A program made the position numbers and the translations under genes. From assembly GCF_030161415.1 (NCBI RefSeq), contig NZ_BSSU01000001.1:237506-301505 (forward strand): a DNA stretch of 64,000 nt. The letters run 5' to 3'. Positions within the stretch are counted from its first letter, which is position 1. Every line of letters begins with the position of its first letter. Of the stretch, positions 44,492 to 53,778 are shown in pieces. The DNA is from Thalassotalea eurytherma. Lineage in GTDB: Bacteria > Pseudomonadota > Gammaproteobacteria > Enterobacterales > Alteromonadaceae. The notes below the pieces were generated by a model. It was given only the letters and a program-made list of their open reading frames with translations. It had not been told where the DNA came from and made no database searches.

Positions 44492-44524
44492 ATGCCTAAA
44501 ACAAAATAAACACGACCGTCATCA

Positions 44525-44642
44525 CAGGTGATTCCGCTAATTTTGATTGGCGCGGGTTCAAATCCCATTAGCCACCCCACTTTTCTCAACACCGTTAAGG
44601 TGTTTTTTTATGCCTAAAACAAAATAAACACGACCGTCATCA
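44525..44642 (+). repeat. Partial duplication of tRNA-His 3' end plus terminator
   Basis: The 88 bp from GGGTTCAAATCC in the tRNA T-arm through its terminator and beyond (44437-44524) recur almost exactly at 44554-44642, with one extra T in the T-run. The segment 44525-44553 before the second copy contains GTGATTCCG, an apparent scrap of the tRNA anticodon arm. There is no 5' half, so this copy cannot make a tRNA. The terminator (44588-44609) is intact. It may derive from an earlier tandem tRNA-His gene or from a recombination event. Confidence 0.9.
44588..44609 (+). terminator. Terminator duplicated with the tRNA-His fragment (copy 2)
   Basis: AACACC/GGTGTT hairpin with a T-run, one T longer than copy 1 at 44471-44491. 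Confidence 0.75.
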
Positions 44643-44765
44643 TCTGCGCTCAAACAAATTAATATTTTTACTTTTACGTAATTGTGCGTTTCTCTTTTTA
44701 CGCTATGCTATAGAACAACAGCTAGCACATGAGTGTTAACTTCCATGGATTTAAGGGCGAAAAAT

Positions 44766-45761
44766 ATGGACGTGAAAGGTAAAATTATTGTTGTTAGTAA
44801 TCGTAATGTAGATAAAAACAGGCACGATGAAGGTTTATTTGGCGATGATTTAAATCCAAAAGGATCAGAGCAACTCAACATTGCTCTAGCGCAGCGAGAA
44901 ACAGACCCTCAGAGTGCATCTAATTGGCAATTAGAGCTGCTATCAAATCCCGCGAATCCTAGTTATCGCAAGCCCAAGTTATTTGAAACCTTCAAAGCGG
45001 TTATGAGGCAAATAGAGCAAGATCGAGCTGATGGTGCCAAGCCGGTTAATTGGCTTGTGTTTACCCATGGTTTTAACCAAAGCTTAGATAAGAATTTACG
45101 TAAGTGTGAAGAGCTCGCATCGTATGGCGTTAATGTCATTACTTTTTCGTGGCCTTCTAATCCAGGCCCTCAGGAGTTTTGGCTAAAACATAAAGAATAT
45201 CAACGCGCAGTCAAAAATGCCAAACGTTCGGTTGTTGCATTTGAGCGCTTTTTAGAGTTCTTTTCTACTTATGTGAATCAATTTCAGTCGGCACATTGCG
45301 AGGTAAACTTAAATTTTATTGTTCATAGCTTAGGTAATTTTTTGGTTGAGGAATTTGTCAAAAGTAGTACGTATGATAATGAATTTAAGGTTTTCTCAAA
45401 CGTTATTCTCCATCAAGGTGATGCCGACTCTTATCAACATGAATTGTGGGTCGCTAAAATAGTAAATGACGCACGTGTCTATATTACGATTAACGACAAA
45501 GACTATGTGCTTGCCGGCTCTGATGTTGTTAATCCAAACAGGTTAGGTAATAGCTCAGATAATTGTGTGATGCAGCAAGCCAAGTACTTTGATTTTACTG
45601 ATGGTGAAGGAGTTGGCGTGAGCCATAGACCATGGTTTACGCCTGGCAAAAGTAACCCTGCAGTCGGTGAATTTTTCACAAAAGTACTTAACGGTCATCG
45701 TGGTGAGCACGCTGATGGTTGGCAGTATGTACCGGCAAAAAACTACTATGAGCTTGGTTAG
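44766..45761 (+). CDS. Alpha/beta-hydrolase, DUF900-like
   Basis: The protein of about 331 residues is a cytoplasmic alpha/beta-hydrolase. The oxyanion-type VFTHGFNQS motif near residue 100, a strand ending ITFSWPSNPG and the nucleophile-elbow-like FIVHSLGNFL place it near the DUF900 hydrolases. A later Asp and His (QGDADSY and VSHRPWFTPG) are candidates to complete the triad. The start is ATG 44766 because AGGG lies about 9 bp upstream. The reading from 44733 adds 11 residues. It overlaps the LysR gene by 4 bp, tail to tail. No substrate can be proposed. Confidence 0.8.
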   Translation: MDVKGKIIVVSNRNVDKNRHDEGLFGDDLNPKGSEQLNIALAQRETDPQSASNWQLELLSNPANPSYRKPKLFETFKAVMRQIEQDRADGAKPVNWLVFTHGFNQSLDKNLRKCEELASYGVNVITFSWPSNPGPQEFWLKHKEYQRAVKNAKRSVVAFERFLEFFSTYVNQFQSAHCEVNLNFIVHSLGNFLVEEFVKSSTYDNEFKVFSNVILHQGDADSYQHELWVAKIVNDARVYITINDKDYVLAGSDVVNPNRLGNSSDNCVMQQAKYFDFTDGEGVGVSHRPWFTPGKSNPAVGEFFTKVLNGHRGEHADGWQYVPAKNYYELG

Positions 45762-46654
45762 TGAAGTTGTTCGGTAATTAAATCAATAAATGCTCTTACT
45801 TTGGGCGACAGGTGTTGCTTGCTAGGGTAAATAGCAAAGACATCTATCGGTTTAGTTGGTAAGTCAGGAAATAGCAGAGTTAGGTTTCCGTTGCCGATAT
45901 GTTCATTTAAATAAAAGTCTGGCAGCCTAGCTACACCCTGGCCTGATAATGCCATTGATAGCAACATATTACCGTCGTTACAGCTAATTTTATCTTTAAC
46001 GTCTACGATAAAGTGTCGACCATCTTTTTCTAGATAATCCCACTTTGTTGGGAATTTAAGGTTTGAATAGCAAATACAGTGATGCTTTGATAATTCCCGA
46101 GGATGATATATCAACCCATGTTTATCTAGGTAAGATTTAGCAGCAACTGTATAACCCTTAGCGCTGTATATTTTTCGACAAATCAAGCTAGACTCATCAA
46201 GTTGAGCCGTCGCACGAATCACCAAGTCGTAGCCGTCACCAATAACATCTAAATGACGATCACTTAAATTAAGGTCAATATTCACGTTAGGGTAACGTGA
46301 TAAGTATTCTTCAATTATAGGTGTTAGGTGTTTATGAGCAAATTGAACGGGACAACTCACTTTTAAACGGCCTTTGGGGTTAAAGTCATTCTGTGTCACT
46401 AAATCAAAGGCGGATTCAGCATCATCAATGAGCTGTTGGCAGTGTTGGTAATAGAGTTTGCCTTCAGGTGTTAAGCTAATAGAGCGTGTCGTTCTATTTA
46501 ATAATCTCACGCCAAGTTTTGCTTCGAGCTTATTCAGTGCTTTACTGATAAAAGAGGTGGAATGGCCAAGATCATTAGCTGCTGCCGAAAAGCCGCCACT
46601 TTTTACAACATGAACAAAAATAACAATCCCGTCGAATAATTTATTATGAGTCAT
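45758..46654 (-). CDS. LysR-family transcriptional regulator
   Basis: The 298-residue protein has an N-terminal winged helix-turn-helix (FVHVVKSGGFSAAANDLGHS then STSFISKALNKLEAKLGVRL) and a PBP-like effector domain. The subgroup resembles CrgA/DhcR-type LTTRs by its RTTRSISLTPEG motif. It is divergent from an FMN reductase gene, with 117 bp between starts, which suggests it regulates that gene and itself. A ligand is not evident. Confidence 0.93.
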   Translation of the reverse strand: MTHNKLFDGIVIFVHVVKSGGFSAAANDLGHSTSFISKALNKLEAKLGVRLLNRTTRSISLTPEGKLYYQHCQQLIDDAESAFDLVTQNDFNPKGRLKVSCPVQFAHKHLTPIIEEYLSRYPNVNIDLNLSDRHLDVIGDGYDLVIRATAQLDESSLICRKIYSAKGYTVAAKSYLDKHGLIYHPRELSKHHCICYSNLKFPTKWDYLEKDGRHFIVDVKDKISCNDGNMLLSMALSGQGVARLPDFYLNEHIGNGNLTLLFPDLPTKPIDVFAIYPSKQHLSPKVRAFIDLITEQLH

Positions 46655-46771
46655 ATAGAAACAGTGTTTGTCTTTTTAGGTTATTAATCTCTTATTGTGG
46701 CTAATATATACTAAAAATCGTCAAGTTACTGCAATGAACGAAATTAACGAACTAGGTTTAGGAGAGCAATA

Positions 46772-47296
46772 ATGAACGTATTAGTATTTGGAGCAACAAA
46801 CTCTACCACTTCAATCAATCAACAATTAGCAAAATATGCGGGATCGTTAATTAAAGGGGCAAATGTAGAAGCGTTAGATTTAAACGATTTTGAAATGCCA
46901 ATTTATTCGCCTCAACGTGAAGAAGCATTGGGGCAGCCGAAGTTAGCCCAACAATTTTATAAAAAGATTGGTGATGCAGACGCTATTATCATTTCATTTG
47001 CCGAACACAATGGTAGTTACACGGCGGCTTATAAAAACTTATTCGATTGGACATCACGTATCGATATGAAAGTTTTTCAAAACAAACCTATGGTTATGTT
47101 AGCGACTTCACCTGGACCAGGAGGCGCTAATTCTGTGCTTTCTTCTGCGGTAAATTCAGCACCATTTTTTGCAGCACAAGTAAAAGCATCATTATCTGTT
47201 CCTAGCTTTTTCGATAACTTCGATATGGAAAAACGAGTGTTGATAAATCCAGAATTAGACAAAGCGTTAAATGAAGCCGTTGGGCAATTAGTTTAA
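46772..47296 (+). CDS. NAD(P)H-dependent FMN reductase
   Basis: The 174-residue flavodoxin-like protein belongs to the NADPH-dependent FMN reductase family. It has an N-terminal beta-strand then a phosphate-binding segment (GATNSTTSINQQL), a flavin-binding DAIIISFAEHNGSYTAAYKN motif and a substrate-cap region. A good ribosome-binding site (AGGAG) lies upstream of the ATG. It may act as a quinone or azo reductase, or as an iron-flavin reductase. The divergent LysR regulator suggests inducible expression. Confidence 0.9.
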   Translation: MNVLVFGATNSTTSINQQLAKYAGSLIKGANVEALDLNDFEMPIYSPQREEALGQPKLAQQFYKKIGDADAIIISFAEHNGSYTAAYKNLFDWTSRIDMKVFQNKPMVMLATSPGPGGANSVLSSAVNSAPFFAAQVKASLSVPSFFDNFDMEKRVLINPELDKALNEAVGQLV

Positions 47297-47366
47297 ATGC
47301 ACATTGGGTTGTCAGCATGCTCGCCTACCTATTGATAGGCGAGCACTGTTTGAGTGGATACACTTA

Positions 47367-48011
47367 TTAGCCGTTTCTGAGTTCTTCCATATCGGCGATT
47401 AACTCCTTTAGCTTTTTGAACTGACGCCCATAAACAATATTTAAATCGAGTCGGTAGAGGGCATCAGCGTATTTGATCATTAACAAGGTCACTAAGACAA
47501 TTGCGATGATCAAGTAATAGGGTTGACCTAAAATAACCCAAGATGTCGGCAACTTAAGTAATAGCAAATCGACAATTTTACCACCTGCTTTACTCGCAAG
47601 GGCTTGTATTGCCATACCTAGAAATAACAAAGGGTAAAAGTATTGATAGTACTTTGCGTAAGTTTTGATAGAGCTTTGTAACCAGTTATTGAAATTTATT
47701 AAATAATCATAGCTACTTTGCCCTTTAGACAGCCCATTTGTTTTATTAAGCTCTTTTTGCGCGATATATACGAGTGGCGCCAATAAACAGCACATATATA
47801 CACCAAGAATCGGTGCGCCTATCAATGTCATCATAATGAGCATAATGACGCTACCAATGACAATCGCTTTAATATTGATGGCGAACATCCGCTGAAGTTT
47901 ATCAACGATGTTTTGTGATTTACGACCGTAAAGATCATTTATTTTAGGCGCTGAAAGTGACTCTTCCGATAAAAAGCCTTGTTTCCACATTGATTCAATT
48001 GATTTAGCCAT
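47367..48011 (-). CDS. Membrane protein paired with an ECF sigma factor
   Basis: The 214-residue protein has several transmembrane helices (about 47-90, 125-145, 160-190) with basic N- and C-termini. It has no zinc-binding anti-sigma motif and no obvious homology, so a classical anti-sigma role is not proven, but its start is only 3 bp after the sigma gene stop. The two are evidently co-translated and probably partners. The N-terminal 45 residues could contact the sigma factor. Confidence 0.78.
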   Translation of the reverse strand: MAKSIESMWKQGFLSEESLSAPKINDLYGRKSQNIVDKLQRMFAINIKAIVIGSVIMLIMMTLIGAPILGVYMCCLLAPLVYIAQKELNKTNGLSKGQSSYDYLINFNNWLQSSIKTYAKYYQYFYPLLFLGMAIQALASKAGGKIVDLLLLKLPTSWVILGQPYYLIIAIVLVTLLMIKYADALYRLDLNIVYGRQFKKLKELIADMEELRNG

Positions 48012-48014
48012 AGT

Positions 48015-48503
48015 TTAGTCCTTTTCCTGTAAAAACTGATTAAGCCTATCTTTGATGCGAGTAATACGCACACCGATGTTGTTGGTGCTGCTTCCGACAA
48101 TGTCGGCGATCTCGAGATAAGATTTTTCTTCTAAATAAAGGAGGATAATGGCGCGATCAGTTTCTGATAAATGCTTAATGGCATTGTATAGCTCATTAAT
48201 ATCATCATTGACGAACGCCTTACTATCATCAATCACTTCGTCTGGTAAGCTATCGGATGCAAGCTGGCGACTACTTTTTGAATCACGTTTTAAATAGGTT
48301 AAACAAACGTTTAATGAAACGCGGTAAATCCATGTAGACCACTGACTATCATGATTAAAGTTGTCTTTACTTCGCCAAATTTGCAAGCAAACTTCTTGGT
48401 AGTAATCTTCAAAGTCTTCTTGGTTATTTGTATAAGCGCGACAAATTTTAATAATAATACCGGCGTAAGGTAATATCGATAGTTGATAAAAATCACTTCC
48501 CAT
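48015..48503 (-). CDS. RNA polymerase sigma factor, ECF type
   Basis: The 162-residue protein has sigma region 2 (DYYQEVCLQIWRS, WSTWIYRVSLNVCLTYLKR) and a region 4 helix-turn-helix (LSETDRAIILLYLEEKSYLEIADIVGSS). Regions 1 and 3 are absent, as in ECF sigmas. It is co-transcribed with the membrane protein immediately downstream. Its target promoters are unknown. The neighbouring porin is convergent in position, not divergent, so an auto-target is not obvious. Confidence 0.92.
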   Translation of the reverse strand: MGSDFYQLSILPYAGIIIKICRAYTNNQEDFEDYYQEVCLQIWRSKDNFNHDSQWSTWIYRVSLNVCLTYLKRDSKSSRQLASDSLPDEVIDDSKAFVNDDINELYNAIKHLSETDRAIILLYLEEKSYLEIADIVGSSTNNIGVRITRIKDRLNQFLQEKD

Positions 48504-48630
48504 TTGAAATTGATTATCCTTGTATTTGTTTGCTTAAGTTAGTGGCGCTAATAATCAATTTATTACATCTAGGAAAAAATATTTTAGTTTTTATATGGAG
48601 CGGTGTGAAAAAACTAAAAAAGAGGCAATA

Positions 48631-48657
48631 AAAAAGCAGCCATTAGGCTGCTTTTTT
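48631..48657. terminator. Bidirectional-looking terminator downstream of the TorF-like gene
   Basis: AAAAAGCAGCC and GGCTGCTTTTTT form a strong hairpin around ATTA, 18 bp past the porin stop. The A-tract on the left gives a T-run on the minus strand, so it ends the porin transcript. Confidence 0.88.
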
Positions 48658-48675
48658 ATGAGAGGCTTTACTTAC

Positions 48676-49362
48676 TTATAAATCGATATCGATTGAGTAA
48701 GAGATAACAACTTTCATGTCATCGTCATCTAAGTCAGTGTCAGAAACAGCAAGTGTGAAACCACTTTTGCTTAGGCTTATACCGTAATCTGTGTAATCGT
48801 CTGCACCGTCAATATCAAAAGAGTAGTTACCAATGTGTAAACCAAGCTCTAAACCGTCTGCAACTTCAAATGCAGCGTCAGCACTTAGGTATAATGCATC
48901 TTCAAATAGTTCACCCGCATCTTGTGCATGAACACCGTAGTTTGCTGATACAGAGAATGCACCGTATGAAAGGCTACCGTATACTTCACCGAAATCATAT
49001 TCGTTTGCTGAATCTACTTCAGCTGAATCTGGGTATGCATAGTAAATATAACCAACGTCATAACCAAAACCTTCACCAAACTCACCGCCGAAACCAGCGT
49101 AAAAATCTAACTCGTAACTTGCTGCGTCACCAAAGTCTACGTTTGATGCCCAAGTACCCACATAAAAGCCAGATTCAGAAGCGTAATCGATACCACCAGA
49201 AATCGCAGCAGCGTCATCAGTTTGTGACACACCACGCCATAAATAGTTACTTGTTAAACCTACGTTTGCAGATAAGCCGTCAACAGCTGAAGCTTGAGTT
49301 GAAACTAGCGCACTACTTGCTATTACTGTAGACAAAGCTACTGATAAAATTGATTTTTTCAT
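48676..49362 (-). CDS. TorF-family putative outer-membrane porin
   Basis: The 228-residue product has a signal peptide (KKSILSVALSTVIASSALVS) and an N-terminal motif (LTSNYLWRGVSQT) typical of TorF-family beta-barrel proteins. Acidic, glycine- and aromatic-rich strands alternate through to a C-terminal Leu after an aromatic-poor final strand (SYSIDIDL). It should form a small outer-membrane barrel. The substrate is not known. The gene has a long upstream region (285 bp to rpe) and its own terminator. Confidence 0.88.
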   Translation of the reverse strand: MKKSILSVALSTVIASSALVSTQASAVDGLSANVGLTSNYLWRGVSQTDDAAAISGGIDYASESGFYVGTWASNVDFGDAASYELDFYAGFGGEFGEGFGYDVGYIYYAYPDSAEVDSANEYDFGEVYGSLSYGAFSVSANYGVHAQDAGELFEDALYLSADAAFEVADGLELGLHIGNYSFDIDGADDYTDYGISLSKSGFTLAVSDTDLDDDDMKVVISYSIDIDL

Positions 49363-49647
49363 GTTATACCCTTAAGTGTTTTTATATTATAAATTTTTGT
49401 TAACACTATGCCAGCAAAGACAGTGCCTGAGTTGAAAATCATAAAATAAAAATAATTATTTGTTAATTATCATCAGCTTATGTAAGTGGTGATAACTGTA
49501 GAGTTTACGGAATTGATGCTTTTTGCGCCATGCTGGTGCGCGTTGTTCAAAAAAAGTGCAAAAATAGTCGAAAGAACTACGTATTATTACTTCATTATTG
49601 GATGTGCTTTCGGTAAAGTAGCGCACACAAAATTGTAGGGGGAATGT

Positions 49648-50322
49648 ATGTCTTCATTTTTAATCGCACCATCTATTTTATCAGCTGATTTTGCTCGTCT
49701 AGGCGAAGATACAGCTAAGGTGTTAGCTGCAGGCGCTGATGTCGTCCATTTTGATGTGATGGATAACCACTACGTCCCTAATTTAACCTTTGGGCCAATG
49801 GTCTGTAAGTCATTACGTGATTACGGCATTACTGCGCCAATTGATGTTCATTTGATGGTCAAGCCGGTTGATTCACTTGTTCCAGCATTTGCTGAAGCTG
49901 GTGCAAGTATTATTACGTTTCACCCTGAAGCATCAGAGCACATTGATCGTACGTTACAATTAATAAAAGAAAGTGGTTGTAAGGCTGGATTAGTCTTTAA
50001 CCCTGCCACTTCGTTGCATTACTTAGATCACGTCATGGATAAGTTAGACGTTATTTTATTAATGTCTGTGAACCCTGGCTTCGGTGGTCAGTCTTTTATT
50101 CCTTCTACGTTAGATAAACTTCGACAAGTCAAACAGCGCATCGTTGATAGTGGTTATGATATTCGTTTAGAAGTTGATGGTGGCGTTAAGGTTGATAATA
50201 TTGCAGAAGTAGCCGCGGCAGGCGCCGATATGTTTGTCGCAGGTTCTGCTATTTTCTCGCAGCCAGACTATAAAGCCGTTATCGATAAAATGCGCGCAGA
50301 ATTAGCTACCGTAAAAAATTAA
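49648..50322 (+). CDS. rpe: Ribulose-phosphate 3-epimerase
   Basis: Rpe interconverts ribulose-5-phosphate and xylulose-5-phosphate in the pentose phosphate pathway. The 224-residue TIM barrel has the signatures [57 protein letters not shown] and [11 protein letters not shown]. The length and motifs are standard. A GGGGG ribosome-binding site precedes ATG 49648. trpS follows 23 bp later. Confidence 0.98.
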   Translation: MSSFLIAPSILSADFARLGEDTAKVLAAGADVVHFDVMDNHYVPNLTFGPMVCKSLRDYGITAPIDVHLMVKPVDSLVPAFAEAGASIITFHPEASEHIDRTLQLIKESGCKAGLVFNPATSLHYLDHVMDKLDVILLMSVNPGFGGQSFIPSTLDKLRQVKQRIVDSGYDIRLEVDGGVKVDNIAEVAAAGADMFVAGSAIFSQPDYKAVIDKMRAELATVKN

Positions 50323-50345
50323 GTTAAATACCCATTGAGGAAATT

Positions 50346-51350
50346 ATGTCAAAACCAATCGTATTAAGTGGCTGTCAGCCATCTGGTTCTTTAACGCTAG
50401 GTAATTATTTAGGCGCGTTGAAGCAGTGGGTTGATATGCAGGCAAGCCATGAATGCTATTACTCTATTGTTGATTTACACGCGATTACCGTTCGTCAAGA
50501 TCCAAAAGAATTGCACGAAGCATGTTTGGATGCCTTAGCCTTATATATGGCATGTGGCGTTGATCCAGAGCAAAGTACTATTTTTATGCAGTCTCATGTC
50601 GCAGCTCATAGCCAATTAAGTTGGGTATTAAATTGTTATGCGCAAATGGGTGAGCTAAATCGTATGACTCAATTTAAAGATAAGTCGACGCGTGCTGGTG
50701 CAGATATTAACACCGGACTATTTACATACCCTGTGCTAATGGCAGCAGATATCCTTTTATATAATACCAATGCAGTGCCTGTGGGTGACGATCAAAAGCA
50801 ACATTTAGAATTAGCAAGAGATGTAGCTACGCGTTTTAATAACCTTTATGGTGACATTTTTACTGTACCTGAACCTTATATTCCAGAATTTGGTGCGCGT
50901 GTAATGAGCTTGCAAGAGCCGACTAAGAAAATGTCTAAGTCTGATGCAAATCCGAAAAACTTTATTGGCTTATTAGAGACGCCAAAGAAAATAAGTAAGA
51001 AAATTAAGTCTGCTGTGACTGATTCAGATGAGCAAGCGCGCATTTACTTTGATGTGAAGGAAAAGCCTGGCGTATCAAATTTACTGTCACTTTTATCATG
51101 TGTTACTGGCAAGTCTGTAGAAAGCTTAGTGCCTGAATATGAAGATAAAATGTACGGTCATTTAAAAGGCGACGTAGCAGATGCAGTTGTTGCGATGATT
51201 GAACCCATTCAAGAGCGTTATGCACAGTACCGGAATGATCGTGCGTTTATGAATGACGTCATGCGAAATGGTGCTCATAAAGCTTCTTTACGAGCAGATG
51301 CAGTGCTTGAGAAGGTTTATCAAGCGGTTGGTTTTATTCCAAAGCCATAA
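50346..51350 (+). CDS. trpS: Tryptophan-tRNA ligase
   Basis: TrpS attaches tryptophan to its tRNA. The 334-residue class I synthetase shows the HIGH-like motif ([18 protein letters not shown]) and the KMSKS loop ([10 protein letters not shown]), with [15 protein letters not shown] between them. It is the usual length (334 in E. coli). In E. coli dam-rpe-gph-trpS are consecutive; here gph is absent from between rpe and trpS. A terminator lies 20 bp downstream. Confidence 0.98.
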   Translation: MSKPIVLSGCQPSGSLTLGNYLGALKQWVDMQASHECYYSIVDLHAITVRQDPKELHEACLDALALYMACGVDPEQSTIFMQSHVAAHSQLSWVLNCYAQMGELNRMTQFKDKSTRAGADINTGLFTYPVLMAADILLYNTNAVPVGDDQKQHLELARDVATRFNNLYGDIFTVPEPYIPEFGARVMSLQEPTKKMSKSDANPKNFIGLLETPKKISKKIKSAVTDSDEQARIYFDVKEKPGVSNLLSLLSCVTGKSVESLVPEYEDKMYGHLKGDVADAVVAMIEPIQERYAQYRNDRAFMNDVMRNGAHKASLRADAVLEKVYQAVGFIPKP

Positions 51351-51370
51351 GATACATTTTAACGCATTAA

Positions 51371-51404
51371 AAAAGGGCTGAGTTCATTGAACTCAGCCCT
51401 TTTT
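51371..51404. terminator. Terminator shared by trpS and the FHA-protein gene
   Basis: GGGCTGAGTT (51375-51384) and AACTCAGCCC (51390-51399) form a perfect 10-bp stem around CATTG. It is flanked by A residues on the left and T residues on the right and works for both converging transcripts. Confidence 0.93.
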
Positions 51405-51421
51405 CATTTATTACTTAGTGA

Positions 51422-52384
51422 CTAATCTTCGTCTTTTTTCTTCTCAGCTTTTTCGAAAACTTGCTTCGCGTTTTCAATAAACTCATTCGCTGGCGTGCTA
51501 GGAGCAATCAAAAAGTTAGGCGTCATTATCGTTGCATCATAAGTGGGGCGATCCCTAAAATCAGGTTTGTTACTCAAACTCACTAAGTAAGTGCCACCGA
51601 ATATTAGCAAACATAAACTCGCTGAAATAATCACACGTTTTTTACCGCTCATATGGAAACCGATGTAGCAGTTTAGCCAGAATAGGCAGAACGCTAGGGT
51701 AATTGGCAAGAGTGATGTAATCCATGAGACAGGCCAAGCACTCGATAAATTGAAATGTAATACATATTCAATGATATCGCTGAACCAGAAAAAGTTAAAA
51801 ATCAGAAAGCTAATACCAATTTGAGACCAATAACGTGCATCGTTTTTCGTTAAATGAGAAATCAACGAGATAATTGCTGGCCATAAGCTAAAGCCAAGTG
51901 TCATACCTATAGCTGGCACAAATACTTGCGTGAAAGTAACTTCCGTTTGCTTTCCTAGGTATAACAAGTAGCCAGACATTAGCGTAAAAATAGCTAAACT
52001 AAATACTAAGCTGACTGGTTTTCTTGTGCGCTCAATTAAACTTTCGAACGGGCTGAATTTTACCGTAGCACTGACAGGGTGATCTGGAAAAACAATTCTT
52101 AACTGGCTTTTACCAATGCTAATAATGTCGCCTGAATGCAAAATGTGTTTATCTGCATTTTGCTTACTTTCATCTAAGAAAGACCCATTGAGTGAATCTT
52201 GATCATGAACGACCCAATGCTCGCCATCAAATTGAATGTTTAAGTGTTCTGGGCAAATATGTGGATCATCAATAATGATGTCATTTTGGTAACTACGTCC
52301 TATTTCAACGCTGTCTGATTCAAAGCGGTCACGACAAATCAGTTTTTTACCGCGATTAATTTGTTCTACTACGATTACTGCCAT
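51422..52384 (-). CDS. FHA-domain protein with transmembrane region
   Basis: The 320-residue protein begins with a cytoplasmic forkhead-associated domain (VEIGRSYQNDIIIDD, then EHLNIQFD and SLNGSFLDES), a phosphothreonine-recognition fold. Several hydrophobic helices follow from about 130 to 280. The C-terminal tail is lysine- and glutamate-rich (KQVFEKAEKKKDED). It overlaps the 3' end of the trypsin-like protease gene by 10 bp, so the two are co-translated. No kinase is adjacent. It may recruit a phosphoprotein to the membrane. Confidence 0.87.
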   Translation of the reverse strand: MAVIVVEQINRGKKLICRDRFESDSVEIGRSYQNDIIIDDPHICPEHLNIQFDGEHWVVHDQDSLNGSFLDESKQNADKHILHSGDIISIGKSQLRIVFPDHPVSATVKFSPFESLIERTRKPVSLVFSLAIFTLMSGYLLYLGKQTEVTFTQVFVPAIGMTLGFSLWPAIISLISHLTKNDARYWSQIGISFLIFNFFWFSDIIEYVLHFNLSSAWPVSWITSLLPITLAFCLFWLNCYIGFHMSGKKRVIISASLCLLIFGGTYLVSLSNKPDFRDRPTYDATIMTPNFLIAPSTPANEFIENAKQVFEKAEKKKDED

Positions 52385-53634
52385 GCTACCGCCTCAATAA
52401 ACTTTTCCATAAAAGCGAATGCACTTTCTTGTTTTACTCCTGATAACGTAAAGTTGCTAATCAGCGCTTGTTGGTTTTTATCAACAGATGCTGATAAATA
52501 AATCACATCATAAAGCTCGGGGAAATCTTTATACGCACGTGCACAAAAAACAGCTTTTTGTGTCATGGTTTGATTTTCAGGTGAGATAATATCGTGCTGA
52601 CAGCTAAATTCTGTGACATCGTCTTTTTGTACTTTGTTGTATGCGCGCGCACTTAATATTTTTTGATTATAAAGGTGGTAGAATTTTGTATCACTAATAT
52701 CTTTAGCAGAAAGGTAACGATACTCCATCACTAAATGACCTGTGAAAAAGTTATTTTCAATATAGGTGTTATCTTCCAACGAGCAACTTGCAACAGCAGA
52801 TAATAAAAGTGCACTTTCTTTATCGGCGTTCGAGTCACCCCAACATCTAATAAAGGGCGCATCAATTGTTGGAATTGAGCCTTTACCTAACGGTTTTTGT
52901 AACCAATTGCTTACGAGCACCTCTTCAATTAACTTCGCTTGGTGAGCCTTAAGTTGCTGAGCTATTTGGCCTGTGATGTCAGTAGGTGGCTCGACAAGGT
53001 ATTCATTATATAGGGCTTGCAGTTTGTCGTGTGGAATTAAAAAACCGATTGAATTACCTGAGGTCGCTACATTAATGCCAACAACTTTGAGGTCGCCATT
53101 GACTACAGGACCACCACTCATACCTGAATTTATTGAACCCGTGAAATGAATTTTGTCGGTGAATGAGTCTGGCAATAAACCATTGTAGGTACCAGGCACC
53201 ACAATCATACCTAAATCATGTGGATTACCTAAAGAAAAAAGCTCTTCACCTTTAAGTGGTGCTTGTTGTGATATTTCAAAAATAGGATTTTGAGAAACTT
53301 CATCATCAAGCTTTTTGACTAAAGCTAAATCATTGATGATATCTACACTTTCTAAAGATAACTCGCCTTTATTGCCGTCGTTATCTAAATATTCCATTTT
53401 ATATTTTTCAGGGTGACGAGCATAGCCAGAAACAACATGATAGTTGGTGGCAATTAAGCCGCCCTTCGTTATTTGGAATGCAGAGCCAATAGTCGCTTTC
53501 TCACCACTGACTAATTCAATTATTTTAATTTGATAAAGAGAGGGGGCTAATTGTTCGAAAATTTGTCCCGCTTGTTCTTTGGCGTTTACTGATATGCTTA
53601 AAATCGCAAACAGTAAACAAAAAACGCGCTTCAT
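52375..53634 (-). CDS. Exported trypsin-like serine protease (S1, DegP-related)
   Basis: The 419-residue protein has a signal peptide (VFCLLFAILSISVNA), then a trypsin-like protease domain with the catalytic His66 (ATNYHVVSG), Asp102 (IINDLALVK) and Ser173 (INSGMSGGPV). The oxyanion-hole context is normal. A C-terminal domain of about 200 residues (cysteine-containing, no PDZ motif seen) follows. It overlaps the FHA membrane-protein gene downstream by 10 bp. It is likely periplasmic. The lack of PDZ domains separates it from DegP/DegS. Function unknown; protein quality control or regulated cleavage is possible. Confidence 0.87.
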   Translation of the reverse strand: MKRVFCLLFAILSISVNAKEQAGQIFEQLAPSLYQIKIIELVSGEKATIGSAFQITKGGLIATNYHVVSGYARHPEKYKMEYLDNDGNKGELSLESVDIINDLALVKKLDDEVSQNPIFEISQQAPLKGEELFSLGNPHDLGMIVVPGTYNGLLPDSFTDKIHFTGSINSGMSGGPVVNGDLKVVGINVATSGNSIGFLIPHDKLQALYNEYLVEPPTDITGQIAQQLKAHQAKLIEEVLVSNWLQKPLGKGSIPTIDAPFIRCWGDSNADKESALLLSAVASCSLEDNTYIENNFFTGHLVMEYRYLSAKDISDTKFYHLYNQKILSARAYNKVQKDDVTEFSCQHDIISPENQTMTQKAVFCARAYKDFPELYDVIYLSASVDKNQQALISNFTLSGVKQESAFAFMEKFIEAVAWQ

Positions 53635-53778
53635 TCAGATTCCTTAAGTTAAAACTCTTTAATGCAGAACTACCATAGATACGGTATTTGCTTCATAAAT
53701 TCAATCAAAAGCAATTAAATACCTAAAATTACAATCTATCATAACTGGTTGAACAGTGGTGTGTGTAATCTATGCACT

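Noticed and set aside
44398..44592. A minus-strand frame with a repeated VGWLMGFEP motif
   Set aside because: It is read from tRNA-His and its duplicated 3' end, which explains the repetition; it is not a protein gene.
48870..49331. A 153-codon open frame on the plus strand
   Set aside because: It lies entirely within the porin gene on the opposite strand, is built of low-complexity His/Gln/Leu/Arg codons and has no ribosome-binding site; it is a shadow of the biased porin sequence.
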